From Streptomyces aurantiacus (GTDB lineage Bacteria; Actinomycetota; Actinomycetes; Streptomycetales; Streptomycetaceae), in assembly GCF_027107535.1 (NCBI RefSeq), contig NZ_CP114283.1:620001-684000 (forward strand): 64,000 bases of DNA, written 5' to 3'. Below the pieces are notes generated by a model that saw nothing but the letters and a program-made list of their open reading frames with translations, did not search any database and was not told the DNA's origin. Below are positions 1 to 10,373 of the stretch, one piece after another (the stretch's first letter is position 1; the number at the start of each line of letters is the position of its first letter). The position numbers were made by a program, and so were the translations under genes.

Positions 1-2
1 GC

Positions 3-1379
3 CTCGCCGAGCTGGGCCGCGACGTCCCGGACCAGGAGGTCGCCGTACGCCGTGGCGTCCTCGGCCCCGACTCGCTCGCGACGATCATGTACACCTCCGG
101 CACCACGGGCCGCCCCAAGGGCTGCGCGCTGACCCACGGCAACTTCTTCGCCGAGGTCGACAACGCCGTCGAACTGCTCCACCCCGTCTTCAAGTCCACC
201 TTCAAGGACCCGGCGTCCACGCTCCTCTACCTCCCCCTCTCCCACGTCTTCGGCCGGATGGTCGCCGTCGCCTGTATGCGCGCCCGTGTCCGCATGGGCC
301 ACGCGCCGAGCATCCGTACGGAGGAACTGCTCGCCGACCTCGCGGGCTTCAGCCCGACCTTCCTCCTGGCCATCCCGTACGTGCTGGAGAAGGTCTACAA
401 CACCGGCCGCGCCACCGCGGAGAAGATGGGCCGCGCCTCTTCCTTCGACCGTGCCGCCCGGGTGGCCCGTGGGTACGGGGAGGCGCTGGAGGCCCAGCAG
501 CACGGCACGGGCTCCGGCCCGAGCGCGAAACTCAGAGCGGCCCGCACCTTCTACGACCCGCTCGTCTACCGCCGTATCCGCGCGGCCCTCGGCGGCAAGG
601 TCCGCCAGGTGGTCTGCGGCGGCTCCCCGCTCGGCCGCCGCCTCGCCTCCTTCTACGCCGGCGCCGGCATCCAGGTCTTCGAGGGTTACGGCCTCACCGA
701 GTCCACCGCCGCGGCGACCCTCACCTACCCGCACCGGCCCCGCCTCGGCACGGTCGGCTGGCCGCTGCCCGGCACCCGCGTCCGCATCGCCCAGGACGGC
801 GAGATCCTGCTCAGCGGCGACCAGGTGTTCCGCGGCTACTGGGACCCGCAGGCGGGCGGGGTGGTCCCGGCCGACCAGGAGGGCTGGTTCGCCACCGGCG
901 ACATCGGAGAGCTGGACGACGACGGCTACCTCACGATCACCGGCCGCAAGAAGGACATCCTCATCACCACCAGCGGCAAGAACATCGCCCCCGCACCCCT
1001 GGAGGACTGGCTCCGCGCCCATCCCCTCATCAACCAGTGCGTCGTCGTCGGTGACAACCGCCCGTACGTCACCGCGCTGGTCACCCTCGACGCCGAGGGC
1101 ATGGCCCACTGGTGCCGCATGGCGGGCAAGACCGAGGTCCCGGTCGCCACGCTGGCCACCGACCCCGAACTCCTCGCCGTCCTCCAGCGCGCGGTCGACG
1201 ACGCCAACCGCCTGGTCTCCCGCGCCGAGTCCATCCGCCGCTTCACCGTCCTGCCCCTCAACTTCACGGAGACGGCCGGCCACCTGACCCCGACGATGAA
1301 GCTCCGCAGAGCCGTCGTGACCCGGGAGTTCACCCGGGAGATCGAGGAGATGTACGAGGGGGAGCTCGGCGGGGACTAG
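3..1379 (+). CDS. AMP-dependent acyl-CoA synthetase (long-chain fatty-acid-CoA ligase type), 5' end outside window
   Basis: This is the C-terminal part (459 codons plus stop) of an ANL-superfamily adenylating enzyme; the reading frame is open to the left edge. These enzymes activate a carboxylic acid with ATP to an acyl-adenylate and transfer it to CoA. Visible motifs are the phosphate-binding loop TSGTTGRPKG, the adenine-binding GYGLTEST, the GDIG hinge region (WFATGDIGELDDDGY) and the catalytic C-terminal lysine context GRKKDILITTSGKNIAP. The insert between the P-loop and GYGLTE, with a long charged helical segment, fits long-chain FadD-like ligases better than acetyl-CoA synthetases. Substrate cannot be told from sequence. 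It is followed by two hairpins and then the convergent cold-shock gene. Confidence 0.9.
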   Translation, partial: LAELGRDVPDQEVAVRRGVLGPDSLATIMYTSGTTGRPKGCALTHGNFFAEVDNAVELLHPVFKSTFKDPASTLLYLPLSHVFGRMVAVACMRARVRMGHAPSIRTEELLADLAGFSPTFLLAIPYVLEKVYNTGRATAEKMGRASSFDRAARVARGYGEALEAQQHGTGSGPSAKLRAARTFYDPLVYRRIRAALGGKVRQVVCGGSPLGRRLASFYAGAGIQVFEGYGLTESTAAATLTYPHRPRLGTVGWPLPGTRVRIAQDGEILLSGDQVFRGYWDPQAGGVVPADQEGWFATGDIGELDDDGYLTITGRKKDILITTSGKNIAPAPLEDWLRAHPLINQCVVVGDNRPYVTALVTLDAEGMAHWCRMAGKTEVPVATLATDPELLAVLQRAVDDANRLVSRAESIRRFTVLPLNFTETAGHLTPTMKLRRAVVTREFTREIEEMYEGELGGD

Positions 1380-1390
1380 AACCGCGGGTC

Positions 1391-1421
1391 TGCCCGGCCC
1401 GGGGGTGGCCCGAGCCGGGCA
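1391..1421 (+). terminator. Hairpin terminator after the acyl-CoA synthetase gene
   Basis: A perfect 8-bp inverted repeat (TGCCCGGC at 1391-1398, GCCGGGCA at 1414-1421) begins 12 nt after the stop codon. There is no T-tract, which is usual for Streptomyces terminators. Confidence 0.6.
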
Positions 1422-1453
1422 GGCCCGGCTCGGGGTCCGGGTCCGGGAAAGGC

Positions 1454-1487
1454 AGGAGCCCCTCCACCTGACGGCGTCGGGGCTCCT
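1454..1487. terminator. Second hairpin between two convergent genes
   Basis: A perfect 9-bp stem (AGGAGCCCC at 1454-1462, GGGGCTCCT at 1479-1487) with a 16-nt loop lies between the converging acyl-CoA synthetase and cold-shock genes, so it could stop transcripts from either side. Confidence 0.6.
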
Positions 1488-1551
1488 TGGGTACTGCTCT
1501 AGGTTCCGGATCAGAGTATTGGGCTCAGGGAGCCAAGACTCGGCCGAAGGA

Positions 1552-1755
1552 TCAGACGGGGGTGACGTTCTCCGCCTGCGGGCCCTTCGGACCCTGGGTC
1601 ACGTCGAAGGTAACCGCCTGGTTCTCTTCGAGAGAGCGGAATCCGCTCGCGTTGATCGCGGAGTAGTGGACGAAGACGTCCGGGCCGCCGCCTTCCTGGG
1701 CGATGAAACCAAAGCCCTTTTCAGCGTTGAACCACTTCACGGTTCCGGTAGCCAT
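1552..1755 (-). CDS. Cold-shock domain protein (CspA family)
   Basis: A 67-aa single cold-shock-domain protein that binds single-stranded RNA and DNA, typically acting as an RNA chaperone in the cytoplasm. It starts [18 protein letters not shown], which holds the RNP1-like KGFGFI motif; the RNP2-like motif is VFVHYSAI. The length is the normal family size. The frame stays open for another 63 codons upstream, but the ATG at 1755 is chosen because it gives the conserved MxxGTVKWF start and is preceded by AAGGAGGGCTT, a strong ribosome binding site. It is monocistronic and convergent with the preceding gene. Confidence 0.95.
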   Translation of the reverse strand: MATGTVKWFNAEKGFGFIAQEGGGPDVFVHYSAINASGFRSLEENQAVTFDVTQGPKGPQAENVTPV

Positions 1756-1793
1756 AAGCCCTCCTTGGGCCCAAAGGGTTGCCCTGCTCCAGA

Positions 1794-1823
1794 ACCTGCA
1801 AGGTGTAAACAAAAGCTTGTCAA
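1794..1823 (-). promoter_or_regulatory. Possible promoter and leader of the cold-shock gene
   Basis: On the minus strand a TTGACA hexamer (1823-1818) lies about 65 nt upstream of the ATG in a locally AT-rich stretch; the -10 would fall near 1795-1800 (CAGGTT or TGCAGG), a weak match. The rest of 1756-2112 (357 bp) holds the untranslated leader and the upstream region of mqnA; I see no further gene in it. Confidence 0.35.
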
Positions 1824-2103
1824 CAACTGCATTCATCTGAAAACGACGAGAGCCCGCGGTCACATGCTCCGCAGGCTCTGTACTGCAAGGGAAACCAAAC
1901 TGCAACTTGCGGATGAGCGTACCCACGAGGGCAGCCGAAAGCAATAGAGGGCAAGATCACGTCACCCGGAAGTTTGGCGGGGCCGCCGGAGGGGTTGACG
2001 TAGCGGTATCACGCGGTGTCACAGAGGGTTGACACCGCAGGGTGAAGGCGTTTAAAGCCCGGCTCCGGGACCCGGGGCATGCACCGTACCTCATGGGGGC
2101 TAG

Positions 2104-2985
<882 letters not shown>

Positions 2986-2990
2986 GGCAA

Positions 2991-3050
2991 GAGCCGGATA
3001 CCCGGGGAGCAACCGGAATCCTGCGGGACGAACCGGAATTTCGCGGGAGG
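2991..3050 (+). repeat. Three imperfect 20-bp tandem repeats after mqnA
   Basis: Three consecutive 20-nt units (2991-3010, 3011-3030, 3031-3050) share the pattern [AG][AG]CCGGA[AT]...CGGG. The last two match best (AACCGGAATCCTGCGGGA and AACCGGAATTTCGCGGGA). They begin 5 nt after the mqnA stop. The following stretch to 3334 (promoter side of the kinase) has no gene; a TACTCT hexamer near 3271 is a possible -10. Confidence 0.6.
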
Positions 3051-3334
3051 AAAGGGAACGTACGGAGGGCGGGGAGGGTACGGGTAATTCGGCGGGGCGA
3101 ATTCCCGGCTCCTGGCGCTTCCTGAGGGGCCCGGCATTTCCCCCGGTAACAGGGAGAGCCGATACAGCCTCCAAAACGGCGGACCGGGTGCCCGGACAGC
3201 GTGCCCGGACAGCGCGCTCGGACAGCGAGTGGTGAACGCCGAGAGTCCGGCGGGGAGGCACGGCACTACTCTGCTGGGAGAGCAACACGTACGGGGGACG
3301 ACGGGTACGGGTATACGGGGGAGGTGCGGTTGCC

Positions 3335-5299
3335 ATGCGGCCGCTCGAAGTCGATGAACCCACCGTCGTGGGGCCCTACCGGCTGCTCGGCCGGCTCGGC
3401 TCCGGCGGAATGGGCCGCGTCTATCTGGGCCGCAGCGCGGGCGGCCGTACGGTCGCCGTAAAGATCGTGCACCCGCACTTCGCGCTCGACGAGGAGTTCC
3501 GCGCCCGGTTCCGCCGCGAGGTGGAGGCGGCCCGGCGGGTGGGCGCCGCGTACACCGCGCCGGTCCTCGACGCCGACCCGGACGCCTCCGTCCCGTGGGT
3601 GGCGACCGGTTACGCCGCCGGCCCCACACTGACCGCCGCCGTCGCCGACTCCGGCGCCCTCGCGGACCACTCCGTACGGGTCCTCGGCGCCGGACTCGCC
3701 GAGGCGCTGTCGGCCGTGCACGGCCTGGGCCTGGTCCACCGCGACGTCAAGCCGTCCAACGTCCTGCTGACCCTCGACGGACCCCTCCTCATCGACTTCG
3801 GCATCGCCCGCGCGACGGACGGCACGGCCTCCCTCACCTCGACGGGCGTCTCCATCGGCTCGCCCGGCTACATGTCGCCCGAGCAGATCCTCGGCAAGGG
3901 GGTCACGGGCGCGGCCGACGTCTTCTCGCTGGGGGCGGTCCTGGCGTACGCGGCGACCGGCTCGTCGCCGTTCCCCGGCGACTCCTCGGCCGCGCTCCTC
4001 TACAAGGTGGTCCACGAGGAGCCCGAACTGGGCGCGCTGTCCGGTGAGTTGCGGGAGGCGGTGGCCGGGTGCCTCGCCAAGGACCCGTCCGCCCGCCCGA
4101 CCCCGGGGGCTCTCGCCACCGCTCTCGCCCCGGAGGGCGCGGCACGGCTGGTGGCGGCGGGATGGCTGCCGGGGCCGCTGGTGGAACAGGTCAGCCGCAG
4201 CGCGGTACGGCTGCTGAACCTGGAGGCGACGGAGACGGCGCCGTCAGGGGTCGTGGGCTTCAGCAGCCCGTCGGTGGGGGAGGGGACGACACCGGACCGG
4301 CCCGCGCCGGCCCCCGCGCCCATCCCTGCGCCGACCCCGGGGACAGAGCCCGCGTCGGCCTCCGGGGCGGCGCCCGCGCAGACCTTCGGGACAGCACCCG
4401 GGCCGGTGCCCGGTGGGGCTCCCGAGGCGGGGGAAGCCGTCGGCGGGACCGGAGGCGGAGCCGGGACGGACAGCGGGGCCGGAGCCGGGGCCGGAGGCGG
4501 GTCCTCTCCCGTGGCCGGTGTCTTCGGCCCACCGGATCCGTCGTACGCGTCCTACTCGCCCTATGCGAACAGTGGACCCCAGGGGCCCCACAGGCCCCAC
4601 GAATCCCCGCCCGGCGCCCCTGCGCACCTCCCGGAACCACGTGACGGGGACGGAGCCGGTGCCGGCCCGACCGTTGGAGCCGGCGTGGGCGCGGGCAAGC
4701 TGTCCGTCAGCGTGGCCGCGACCTCGGCGCCGACCGCCAACGGCCGTGGCCGCAAGCTGAGTTGCACGGTGGCCCTCGCGGTGGCCGGCGCCCTGGCGGC
4801 GGTGACGTTCGGCTCGGTCTTCGCGTTCGACCTGCTGCCGGGCACCGCCGACTCGAACGACAGCAGCGACTCGGGAGCCGCCGACTCGCCGCCCGCGGCC
4901 ACCGCCCGTCCCTCAGCCAGCCTCTCCGCCGAGACCAGCGGGCTCCCCGCCGTGCCCAAGTCCTACCTCGGCACCTGGGAGGGCAACGCCTTCGCCCTCG
5001 ACGGCAGTCTCCCGATGGGCACCTTCCGCGTCACGGTCCGTCAGGCGGGGGAGGGCGACCGCGTCGGCACCTTCCGGCAGACCGACCTCATCGGCGGCAC
5101 CTGCGACACCGACCTCGTCCTCAAGAAGGTCACCGAGCGACAACTGGTCGCCACGAGCGTGTCCAAGCCGTCCACCACGTCCCAGTGCACGACGGGCCGG
5201 CACGAGGTCCGGCTGATCCCGGCCGGTGACGACCTGCGCTACGAGACGGACAACGCGGAGGCGGGCGACCCGGTGGCCCGCATGTCGAAGGTCGGTTAG
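3335..5299 (+). CDS. Membrane-anchored Ser/Thr protein kinase (PknB/Hanks type)
   Basis: A 654-aa kinase. The cytoplasmic catalytic domain covers about residues 13-270: glycine loop LGSGGMGRVYLG (21-32), ATP-binding lysine in AVKIV (about 43), catalytic loop HRDVKPSN (about 135) and DFG (about 154). A Pro/Ala/Gly-rich linker follows (about 305-470), then one membrane segment (about 477-502) and an outside domain of about 150 aa with a cysteine pair (GTCDTD...SQCTTG). There are no PASTA repeats. The ATG is preceded by GGGGGAGG. The gene converges on the FHA-domain ATPase at 5398; FHA domains read phosphothreonine, so the ATPase is a plausible partner, though this is inference. Confidence 0.92.
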   Translation: MRPLEVDEPTVVGPYRLLGRLGSGGMGRVYLGRSAGGRTVAVKIVHPHFALDEEFRARFRREVEAARRVGAAYTAPVLDADPDASVPWVATGYAAGPTLTAAVADSGALADHSVRVLGAGLAEALSAVHGLGLVHRDVKPSNVLLTLDGPLLIDFGIARATDGTASLTSTGVSIGSPGYMSPEQILGKGVTGAADVFSLGAVLAYAATGSSPFPGDSSAALLYKVVHEEPELGALSGELREAVAGCLAKDPSARPTPGALATALAPEGAARLVAAGWLPGPLVEQVSRSAVRLLNLEATETAPSGVVGFSSPSVGEGTTPDRPAPAPAPIPAPTPGTEPASASGAAPAQTFGTAPGPVPGGAPEAGEAVGGTGGGAGTDSGAGAGAGGGSSPVAGVFGPPDPSYASYSPYANSGPQGPHRPHESPPGAPAHLPEPRDGDGAGAGPTVGAGVGAGKLSVSVAATSAPTANGRGRKLSCTVALAVAGALAAVTFGSVFAFDLLPGTADSNDSSDSGAADSPPAATARPSASLSAETSGLPAVPKSYLGTWEGNAFALDGSLPMGTFRVTVRQAGEGDRVGTFRQTDLIGGTCDTDLVLKKVTERQLVATSVSKPSTTSQCTTGRHEVRLIPAGDDLRYETDNAEAGDPVARMSKVG

Positions 5300-5335
5300 C
5301 GGGCCGGGCGGGGACGAGCGGGGCCGGGCCGAGCC

Positions 5336-5365
5336 GGGCGGGGCATCGCGTACGACGCCCCGCCC
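5336..5365. terminator. Bidirectional hairpin between kinase and ATPase genes
   Basis: A perfect 9-bp stem GGGCGGGGC (5336-5344) / GCCCCGCCC (5357-5365) with a 12-nt loop lies between the two convergent stop codons. Confidence 0.65.
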
Positions 5366-5397
5366 CGCCCGCCCGGCCCGTACCTGGGTGGGCGGCC

Positions 5398-8300
5398 CTA
5401 CAGCGGCACGGTGACCGTGATCGTCTCGCCGTTCCCCAGGTGCAGCATGCCCTTGCCGGGCGTGACCGGTCCGCCGACCATGCTGCGGGTCGTACGGATA
5501 CCGATCAGTTCACCGGCGCCGGAGTCCTGCGGGGACAGCAGGATGCCGCGGCGGCCCTTCTTGGCCTCGACCTGCCAGCCGGAGAAGCCGCCGCAGACCT
5601 CCTCCTCGTCGCCGCCGATGACCAGCGCGAGACCACGGTCGGCGCCGCGCTGCACGAGCCGCTTCAGCTCACGCTCGCAGTCCGCGTCCTCCAGGACCTC
5701 GCCGTCGTCGACGATGACCACGACGGGTTCCTCGGGGCTCGCCGACTCGATGGCCTCGTTGAAGTCGTCGCTCTCGATGTCGTCCTCGGTGAACACCTTC
5801 AACACGCCGTCCTGGCCGTCGAGTTCACGCAGCGGCGACGGGCGGGGGGCCGCGATGACGAGACGCACACCCTGGAGAAGGTACGAACGTGCCAGGTTCA
5901 GCAGTGCCGTGCTGCGGCCGGACTTCGCCGGTCCGGCGACAACGAACGTCGGCACGCCCTGCGACAGGTCCGGGCCGAACGCCATGATGTCGTCGCCGCC
6001 GATCCCCGCCAGACCCCACAGCCTGGACTGCGCGACCGCCGGGTCGCGCATCTCCCACGCCTCCGTGAAACCGATCCGGGAGGGCAGCGAGTCCACCCGG
6101 AACGGCCGCCGCGCACGCGGGACTTCGGCGTCACGGGCCGCGGCGGCCTCACCGATCGTGGCGAGCGCGGCGGCCTGCCCCTGACCGGTCGTGTCGTCGG
6201 AGAGCAGCGCGAACTGCGTCTCGATCGCCGACTCGTTCTTGAAGCCGCGGCCGGGCGGGATCTCCTCCGGCACCTTGCGCGCGTTGATGCCGAGCATCGA
6301 GAAGTCGGAACGGTCGGCGAGCCGCAGACCGTACTTCTCCTCGGTGAGCGAGGCCATCCGGCCGAGCAGCACCTGCCGGTCACCGGTGACCACGAGGTGG
6401 ATGCCGACGCTCGCGCCCTCACGCATCATCGTCTGCAACTCGTCCGTCAGTTCACCGTGGTTGTACTCGCCGAGCGTCGGCAGCCAGCCCTCCCACCGGT
6501 CGAGCAGCACGACGACGTGCGGCAGCCGCTCCTCCTCGGCGACGGACGCGCGCTGCTCACCGATGTCGGCGAAGCCCTTGTCGGACAACAGGTCCTGACG
6601 CCGTGTCAACTCGGCCTTGAGGCGGGTGACCAGCCGTACGGCCCGTTCCGTCTGGTTACGGGCGACGACGGCTCCGCAGTGCGGCAGCCGGGTCAGCGCG
6701 TTGAGCGCGCCGTTGCCGCAGTCGATGCCGTACAGGTGCACGTCCTTGGAGGAGTGCGTGCGGGCGATCGACCCGGCGAGGGTCCGCAGGATCTGCGAAC
6801 GGCCACTGCGGGGCGCACCGCCCACGATGAGGTGCCCGAAGGAGGAGAAGTCGACGACGACCGGGCGGCGGGCCTGGTCGGCGGGCAGGTCCTCGACGCC
6901 GAACGGGGCCGGGGGCAGCTTGCCGGGCGCCAGGGCGGCGACGGCCGGTACCTCGACCTCGTCGAGCAGCAGGGTCTCGGAGAGCGCGGGCAGCCACGGG
7001 CTGTGCTGCGAGGGGATGCCGAGCGAGGTGTTGGCGTCCCGGACGGCGTCGACGAGCACCTTGAGGTCGGTGATCTCCTCTTCTTCCCGCGCCTCGACCT
7101 TGGGCTTGACCAGCGCGGCCCGTCCCAGGTCCGCCCAGCCGAGCGGTCCCGCCCAGGGCGCGAGGAGTTGCGGGTCGGCGGCGCCGGGCCGCCGGCCGCC
7201 CACACGCCCCGACTGGAAGGGCACGAGCGAGGCGTGGCCGAGGCGTACGTACGCGCGGCCGGGCGTGTTCTTGGAGATGTGCCCGGCCTCCGGCGAGTCG
7301 ATGACGTCGCTCGACTCGCCGCCGTCCGTCACGCGCAGGGCGATACGGAGGTTGGTGTTGGCGCGGATCTCGGGCGACACGACACCGCTCGGCCGCTGCG
7401 TGGCGAGGAGCAGGTGGATGCCGAGCGAACGGCCCCGCTGGGCGATGTTGACGAGGCCCGTCACGAAGTCGGGCAGGTCACGCACCATCGAGGCGAACTC
7501 GTCGATGACGATGAGGAGTCGGGGCAACGGCCGGTGCGACGGTTCGCGCCGCACGAGATCCTGGTAGTCCTCGATGTCCTTGGCGTCGGCGGCGGCCAGG
7601 ATGTGCTCGCGCCGGTGCAGCTCGGCGCCGAGGGACTCCAGGGCCCGCTCGACGAGGTGGGCGTCGAGGTCGGTCACCATGCCGACGGTGTGCGGCAGGT
7701 TGACGCAGTCCTTGAAGGCGGCGCCACCCTTGTAGTCGACCAGCACGAACGTCATGTTCTCCGGCGTGTTGGCCACGGCCAGCGCCGCCACGATGGTCTG
7801 CAGCAGCTCCGACTTGCCGGAACCGGTCGTACCGGCGATCAGACCGTGCGGCCCGTCCCGCCGGATGTCGATGCCGAAGGGCCCGTCGTACGACTCACCG
7901 ACGACGGCCATCGTCGACTGCCCGCCCATGCGCCACCGCGCGGAGATCGCGTCACTCGTCGGCGGCTCCAGCTGGAGCACGTCGAGCAGCCGGCTGGAGC
8001 CGGGCAGCGCCGAGTCCTCCGTCTCGCCGCTGATGTCCCGGATCGGGGACAGGGCGCGGGAGAGACGCGCGCACCAGGCCGCCGACACGAAGTCCGGCCG
8101 TACGTTCCTGACCCGGGCCGTGCCCGTCTGCTCGACGCGCAGGCGCAGTTCGAGCGGCTTCCGCTCACCCTCCTGCTGGTCGTCCGCGGTGGTGGTGTGC
8201 CAGGCCTGGAAGGAGGGGAAGCCGTTGGCGCCCGCCTGGTAGCCGCGACCGGCCGGGGTGCCCGTGTCCGCCGTGGGGGCCCCGCGCTCCGGGCGCTCCT

Positions 8301-9993
8301 GCGGCTTCGGCTCGGCGATGACGATGGCCTGGCACTCGCCGGGCAGGAACCGCTCCTCCGCGTCGAGGCAGATCGCGTACATGCTGACGGCGGGGCCCTC
8401 CCGCAGCAGCCGCACGACGCCGGGCATGGAGCGCAGCCGCCGTGAACCGTCCCAGACGACCACGATGTCCGGATCGGTGAAGCTGGTCTGGCGGCCGTTC
8501 TCCCTGGCCGCCTTCTGGCGGGCGTCGAGGAGCTGGGTCAGCTCGCCGATACGGGCACCCACGGTCTCGGCGTCCGTACCGATCAGGACGTTGGTGTCCT
8601 GGGCGCCGGAGGGCCGCGAGTGCGGCAGCCAGCGGACCCAGTCCCAGGTGAGCTGGGCGCTGTTCTCGGTGAGGACGTAGAACTGCACGTCCAGCGGGCT
8701 GTGCAGCACGGCGCTCTGCGCGACGACCCAACGCCCGATCGCCTGCGCCGAGTCACCGGGCCCCGCGATGCCGACGACCCCGCGCTCGCACAGCGGTACG
8801 GCGACGGGGGCGTCCTCGATCTTCCAGGTGACCTCGCGCTTGTGGTCGTCCTGCTCGGGATCGTCGAGCACCACCTCGGAGGGCAGCTGCCCCGTGCCGA
8901 CCCTGATGACCAGGTGGTCGGGGTCGGTGCGGCGGCGCTCCCACAGCCGCGTGCGGGGGCCGGTGCTCATCGACAGCACAGTGGCCGGGTCGGGCACGGC
9001 CTGGCGACGGTCGAGGCGCTCGTCGACAAGGGCGTCCTGCGCGTCCTTCTCGATCCGCTCCTTGTGCTCCTTGTACTCCTTGACCTGCTTCGCATGGGAC
9101 TTGCGCCCGTGCTTCTTGTCCATGAAGTAGTTGCCGAACAGGATGATCGGGCTCAGCAACGCCATGATCAGGTAGTACCAGCGCCCGAAGATCATCACGG
9201 CCACGACGGCACCGACCAGCGGGGTCAGCGCCATCAGCCAGGGCAGCGGCCGGGCCTCGAAGTCACGCGGCTTGGCCGGCAGCTTGAACCGGGTCTGGCG
9301 CTCCGGGGGCTGGAGCCGGGGCGGCCGGTTGTAGTCGAGGCCGGTCCCGTCGTCGGACCACTTCAGCGCGGCGTTCGGCGGGGAGTAGCGGTCGAGTTCG
9401 AAAAGGGTGTTGCCGACGGCGATCTGGGCGCCGAGCGGCCACTCCTTCCCCTCGACCGGCTCGCCGTCGAGCGTGACGGCCTCCTTGTCCTTGTCGTCCC
9501 CGTGCAGGGCGACCTGGCATGTTCCGTCCGTTGCAACTGACAACGTCAGCGCGCGCGCCGCGAGCTCGGGGTCCTCGACGCGGATGTAGGAGGCGGGGCC
9601 GCTGCCGATGTCGTAGCGCCCGATGCCGAGCCGGTGCACGGAGCCCGCGGCGGGCCCGCTCGCCACCCGCAGCTCGACGAGCCCGGTCGGCTCGCCGGGC
9701 AGACAGCCGGCCGGGTCGTACAGACTGACGACGGCGCCCTCACGCAGCGGCGAGGTCCCCACGGTGGCGGCCGGGTCGAGGGGATGCCCGTCGACGTACG
9801 CGATCGGCGCACCGCCGCTCGCCGCCTGCTGCCCGTGCTGGCCGATGGGGATGATCTGCGCCCCACCGCCGTGACCGACGTGTGCGGCCAGCTCCTTCGC
9901 TATGTCCCCCATGGAGGACTCAGGATCCGCGTCGAGCACCACGTCGGCACCGGCGCCGCCGAGTGGATCGACGACGGTCAGAGTCAGGCGCAC
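5398..9993 (-). CDS. FHA-domain FtsK/SpoIIIE-type ATPase of type VII secretion (EssC/EccC family)
   Basis: A 1531-aa motor protein that would energise export of WXG100-type substrates. In order: an N-terminal FHA-like region (about 1-250), two adjacent membrane segments (about 250-290, around PLVGAVVAVMIFGRWYYLI), then three P-loop ATPase domains. Domain 1 has a canonical Walker A (AGTTGSGKSE, about 714) and Walker B (LLIVIDEFASM). Domains 2 and 3 have GGAPRSGRS (about 1054) and GPAKSGRST (about 1349), where arginine replaces the P-loop lysine. The frame is open 99 codons further upstream, but GTG 9993 has GGGGAGG at the right spacing and starts the conserved VRLTLTVVDP. It is divergent from a WXG100-like gene. 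No EccB, EccD, EccE, mycosin, EssA, EssB or EsaA gene is in the window. Confidence 0.9.
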   Translation of the reverse strand: MRLTLTVVDPLGGAGADVVLDADPESSMGDIAKELAAHVGHGGGAQIIPIGQHGQQAASGGAPIAYVDGHPLDPAATVGTSPLREGAVVSLYDPAGCLPGEPTGLVELRVASGPAAGSVHRLGIGRYDIGSGPASYIRVEDPELAARALTLSVATDGTCQVALHGDDKDKEAVTLDGEPVEGKEWPLGAQIAVGNTLFELDRYSPPNAALKWSDDGTGLDYNRPPRLQPPERQTRFKLPAKPRDFEARPLPWLMALTPLVGAVVAVMIFGRWYYLIMALLSPIILFGNYFMDKKHGRKSHAKQVKEYKEHKERIEKDAQDALVDERLDRRQAVPDPATVLSMSTGPRTRLWERRRTDPDHLVIRVGTGQLPSEVVLDDPEQDDHKREVTWKIEDAPVAVPLCERGVVGIAGPGDSAQAIGRWVVAQSAVLHSPLDVQFYVLTENSAQLTWDWVRWLPHSRPSGAQDTNVLIGTDAETVGARIGELTQLLDARQKAARENGRQTSFTDPDIVVVWDGSRRLRSMPGVVRLLREGPAVSMYAICLDAEERFLPGECQAIVIAEPKPQERPERGAPTADTGTPAGRGYQAGANGFPSFQAWHTTTADDQQEGERKPLELRLRVEQTGTARVRNVRPDFVSAAWCARLSRALSPIRDISGETEDSALPGSSRLLDVLQLEPPTSDAISARWRMGGQSTMAVVGESYDGPFGIDIRRDGPHGLIAGTTGSGKSELLQTIVAALAVANTPENMTFVLVDYKGGAAFKDCVNLPHTVGMVTDLDAHLVERALESLGAELHRREHILAAADAKDIEDYQDLVRREPSHRPLPRLLIVIDEFASMVRDLPDFVTGLVNIAQRGRSLGIHLLLATQRPSGVVSPEIRANTNLRIALRVTDGGESSDVIDSPEAGHISKNTPGRAYVRLGHASLVPFQSGRVGGRRPGAADPQLLAPWAGPLGWADLGRAALVKPKVEAREEEEITDLKVLVDAVRDANTSLGIPSQHSPWLPALSETLLLDEVEVPAVAALAPGKLPPAPFGVEDLPADQARRPVVVDFSSFGHLIVGGAPRSGRSQILRTLAGSIARTHSSKDVHLYGIDCGNGALNALTRLPHCGAVVARNQTERAVRLVTRLKAELTRRQDLLSDKGFADIGEQRASVAEEERLPHVVVLLDRWEGWLPTLGEYNHGELTDELQTMMREGASVGIHLVVTGDRQVLLGRMASLTEEKYGLRLADRSDFSMLGINARKVPEEIPPGRGFKNESAIETQFALLSDDTTGQGQAAALATIGEAAAARDAEVPRARRPFRVDSLPSRIGFTEAWEMRDPAVAQSRLWGLAGIGGDDIMAFGPDLSQGVPTFVVAGPAKSGRSTALLNLARSYLLQGVRLVIAAPRPSPLRELDGQDGVLKVFTEDDIESDDFNEAIESASPEEPVVVIVDDGEVLEDADCERELKRLVQRGADRGLALVIGGDEEEVCGGFSGWQVEAKKGRRGILLSPQDSGAGELIGIRTTRSMVGGPVTPGKGMLHLGNGETITVTVPL

Positions 9994-10373
9994 GATCGTC
10001 CTCCCCGAATCCCCTGGGCGACGGCCCTCGACGGACCACACGCCCAGTGACCACTGAACTGAACTGTCTACTGGACTGTTTACTGGCTGGACTGAGCTGT
10101 CTGCAGGCTGGGCGGAACTGTTCGGTGAGCCTGGCTGTACCGTCTGCTGCCCGTCCCGATTCCTGCCCAGGACCGCCCCGTGACGATATCCGCTCCACCC
10201 TTCCCACAGGCAACGGCGTATGTGCTGGTTCCCTGAAGGCTCTTGCCGGATCCGGGGTGTGCGGCTGCAAGCGCTCTGCGTAAGCTGCATGCTCAGCGGA
10301 CGATCGCATCATCCGCAACGGGAGCCACGGGGGTTGGCCCTGCGGCAAGTCGAGTTGTGACGGAGGACGCCAC
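9994..10373. promoter_or_regulatory. Divergent promoter region between the T7SS ATPase and WXG100-like gene
   Basis: This 380-bp gap must hold the promoters for both genes. Positions 10052-10110 contain a low-complexity direct repeat built on ACTG (ACTGAACTGTCTACTGGACT and related units). Just before 10374 is the ribosome binding site GGAGG. I could not assign -35/-10 boxes with confidence. Confidence 0.4.

Noticed and set aside
1756..1944. 63-codon N-terminal extension of the cold-shock protein
   Set aside because: Not similar to anything; the ATG at 1755 has a strong ribosome binding site and gives the normal family length.
6191..8445. Long plus-strand open frames opposite the ATPase gene
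   Set aside because: Arg/Ser/Pro-rich shadow frames caused by high GC3 of the real gene.
10052..10110. ACTG-rich repeat as an array of regulator sites
   Set aside because: Units are irregular in length and spacing; more likely simple slippage.
9994..10290. 99-codon upstream extension of the EssC-type ATPase
   Set aside because: Encodes low-complexity sequence from an ACTG repeat; GTG 9993 has a strong ribosome binding site and begins the conserved part.
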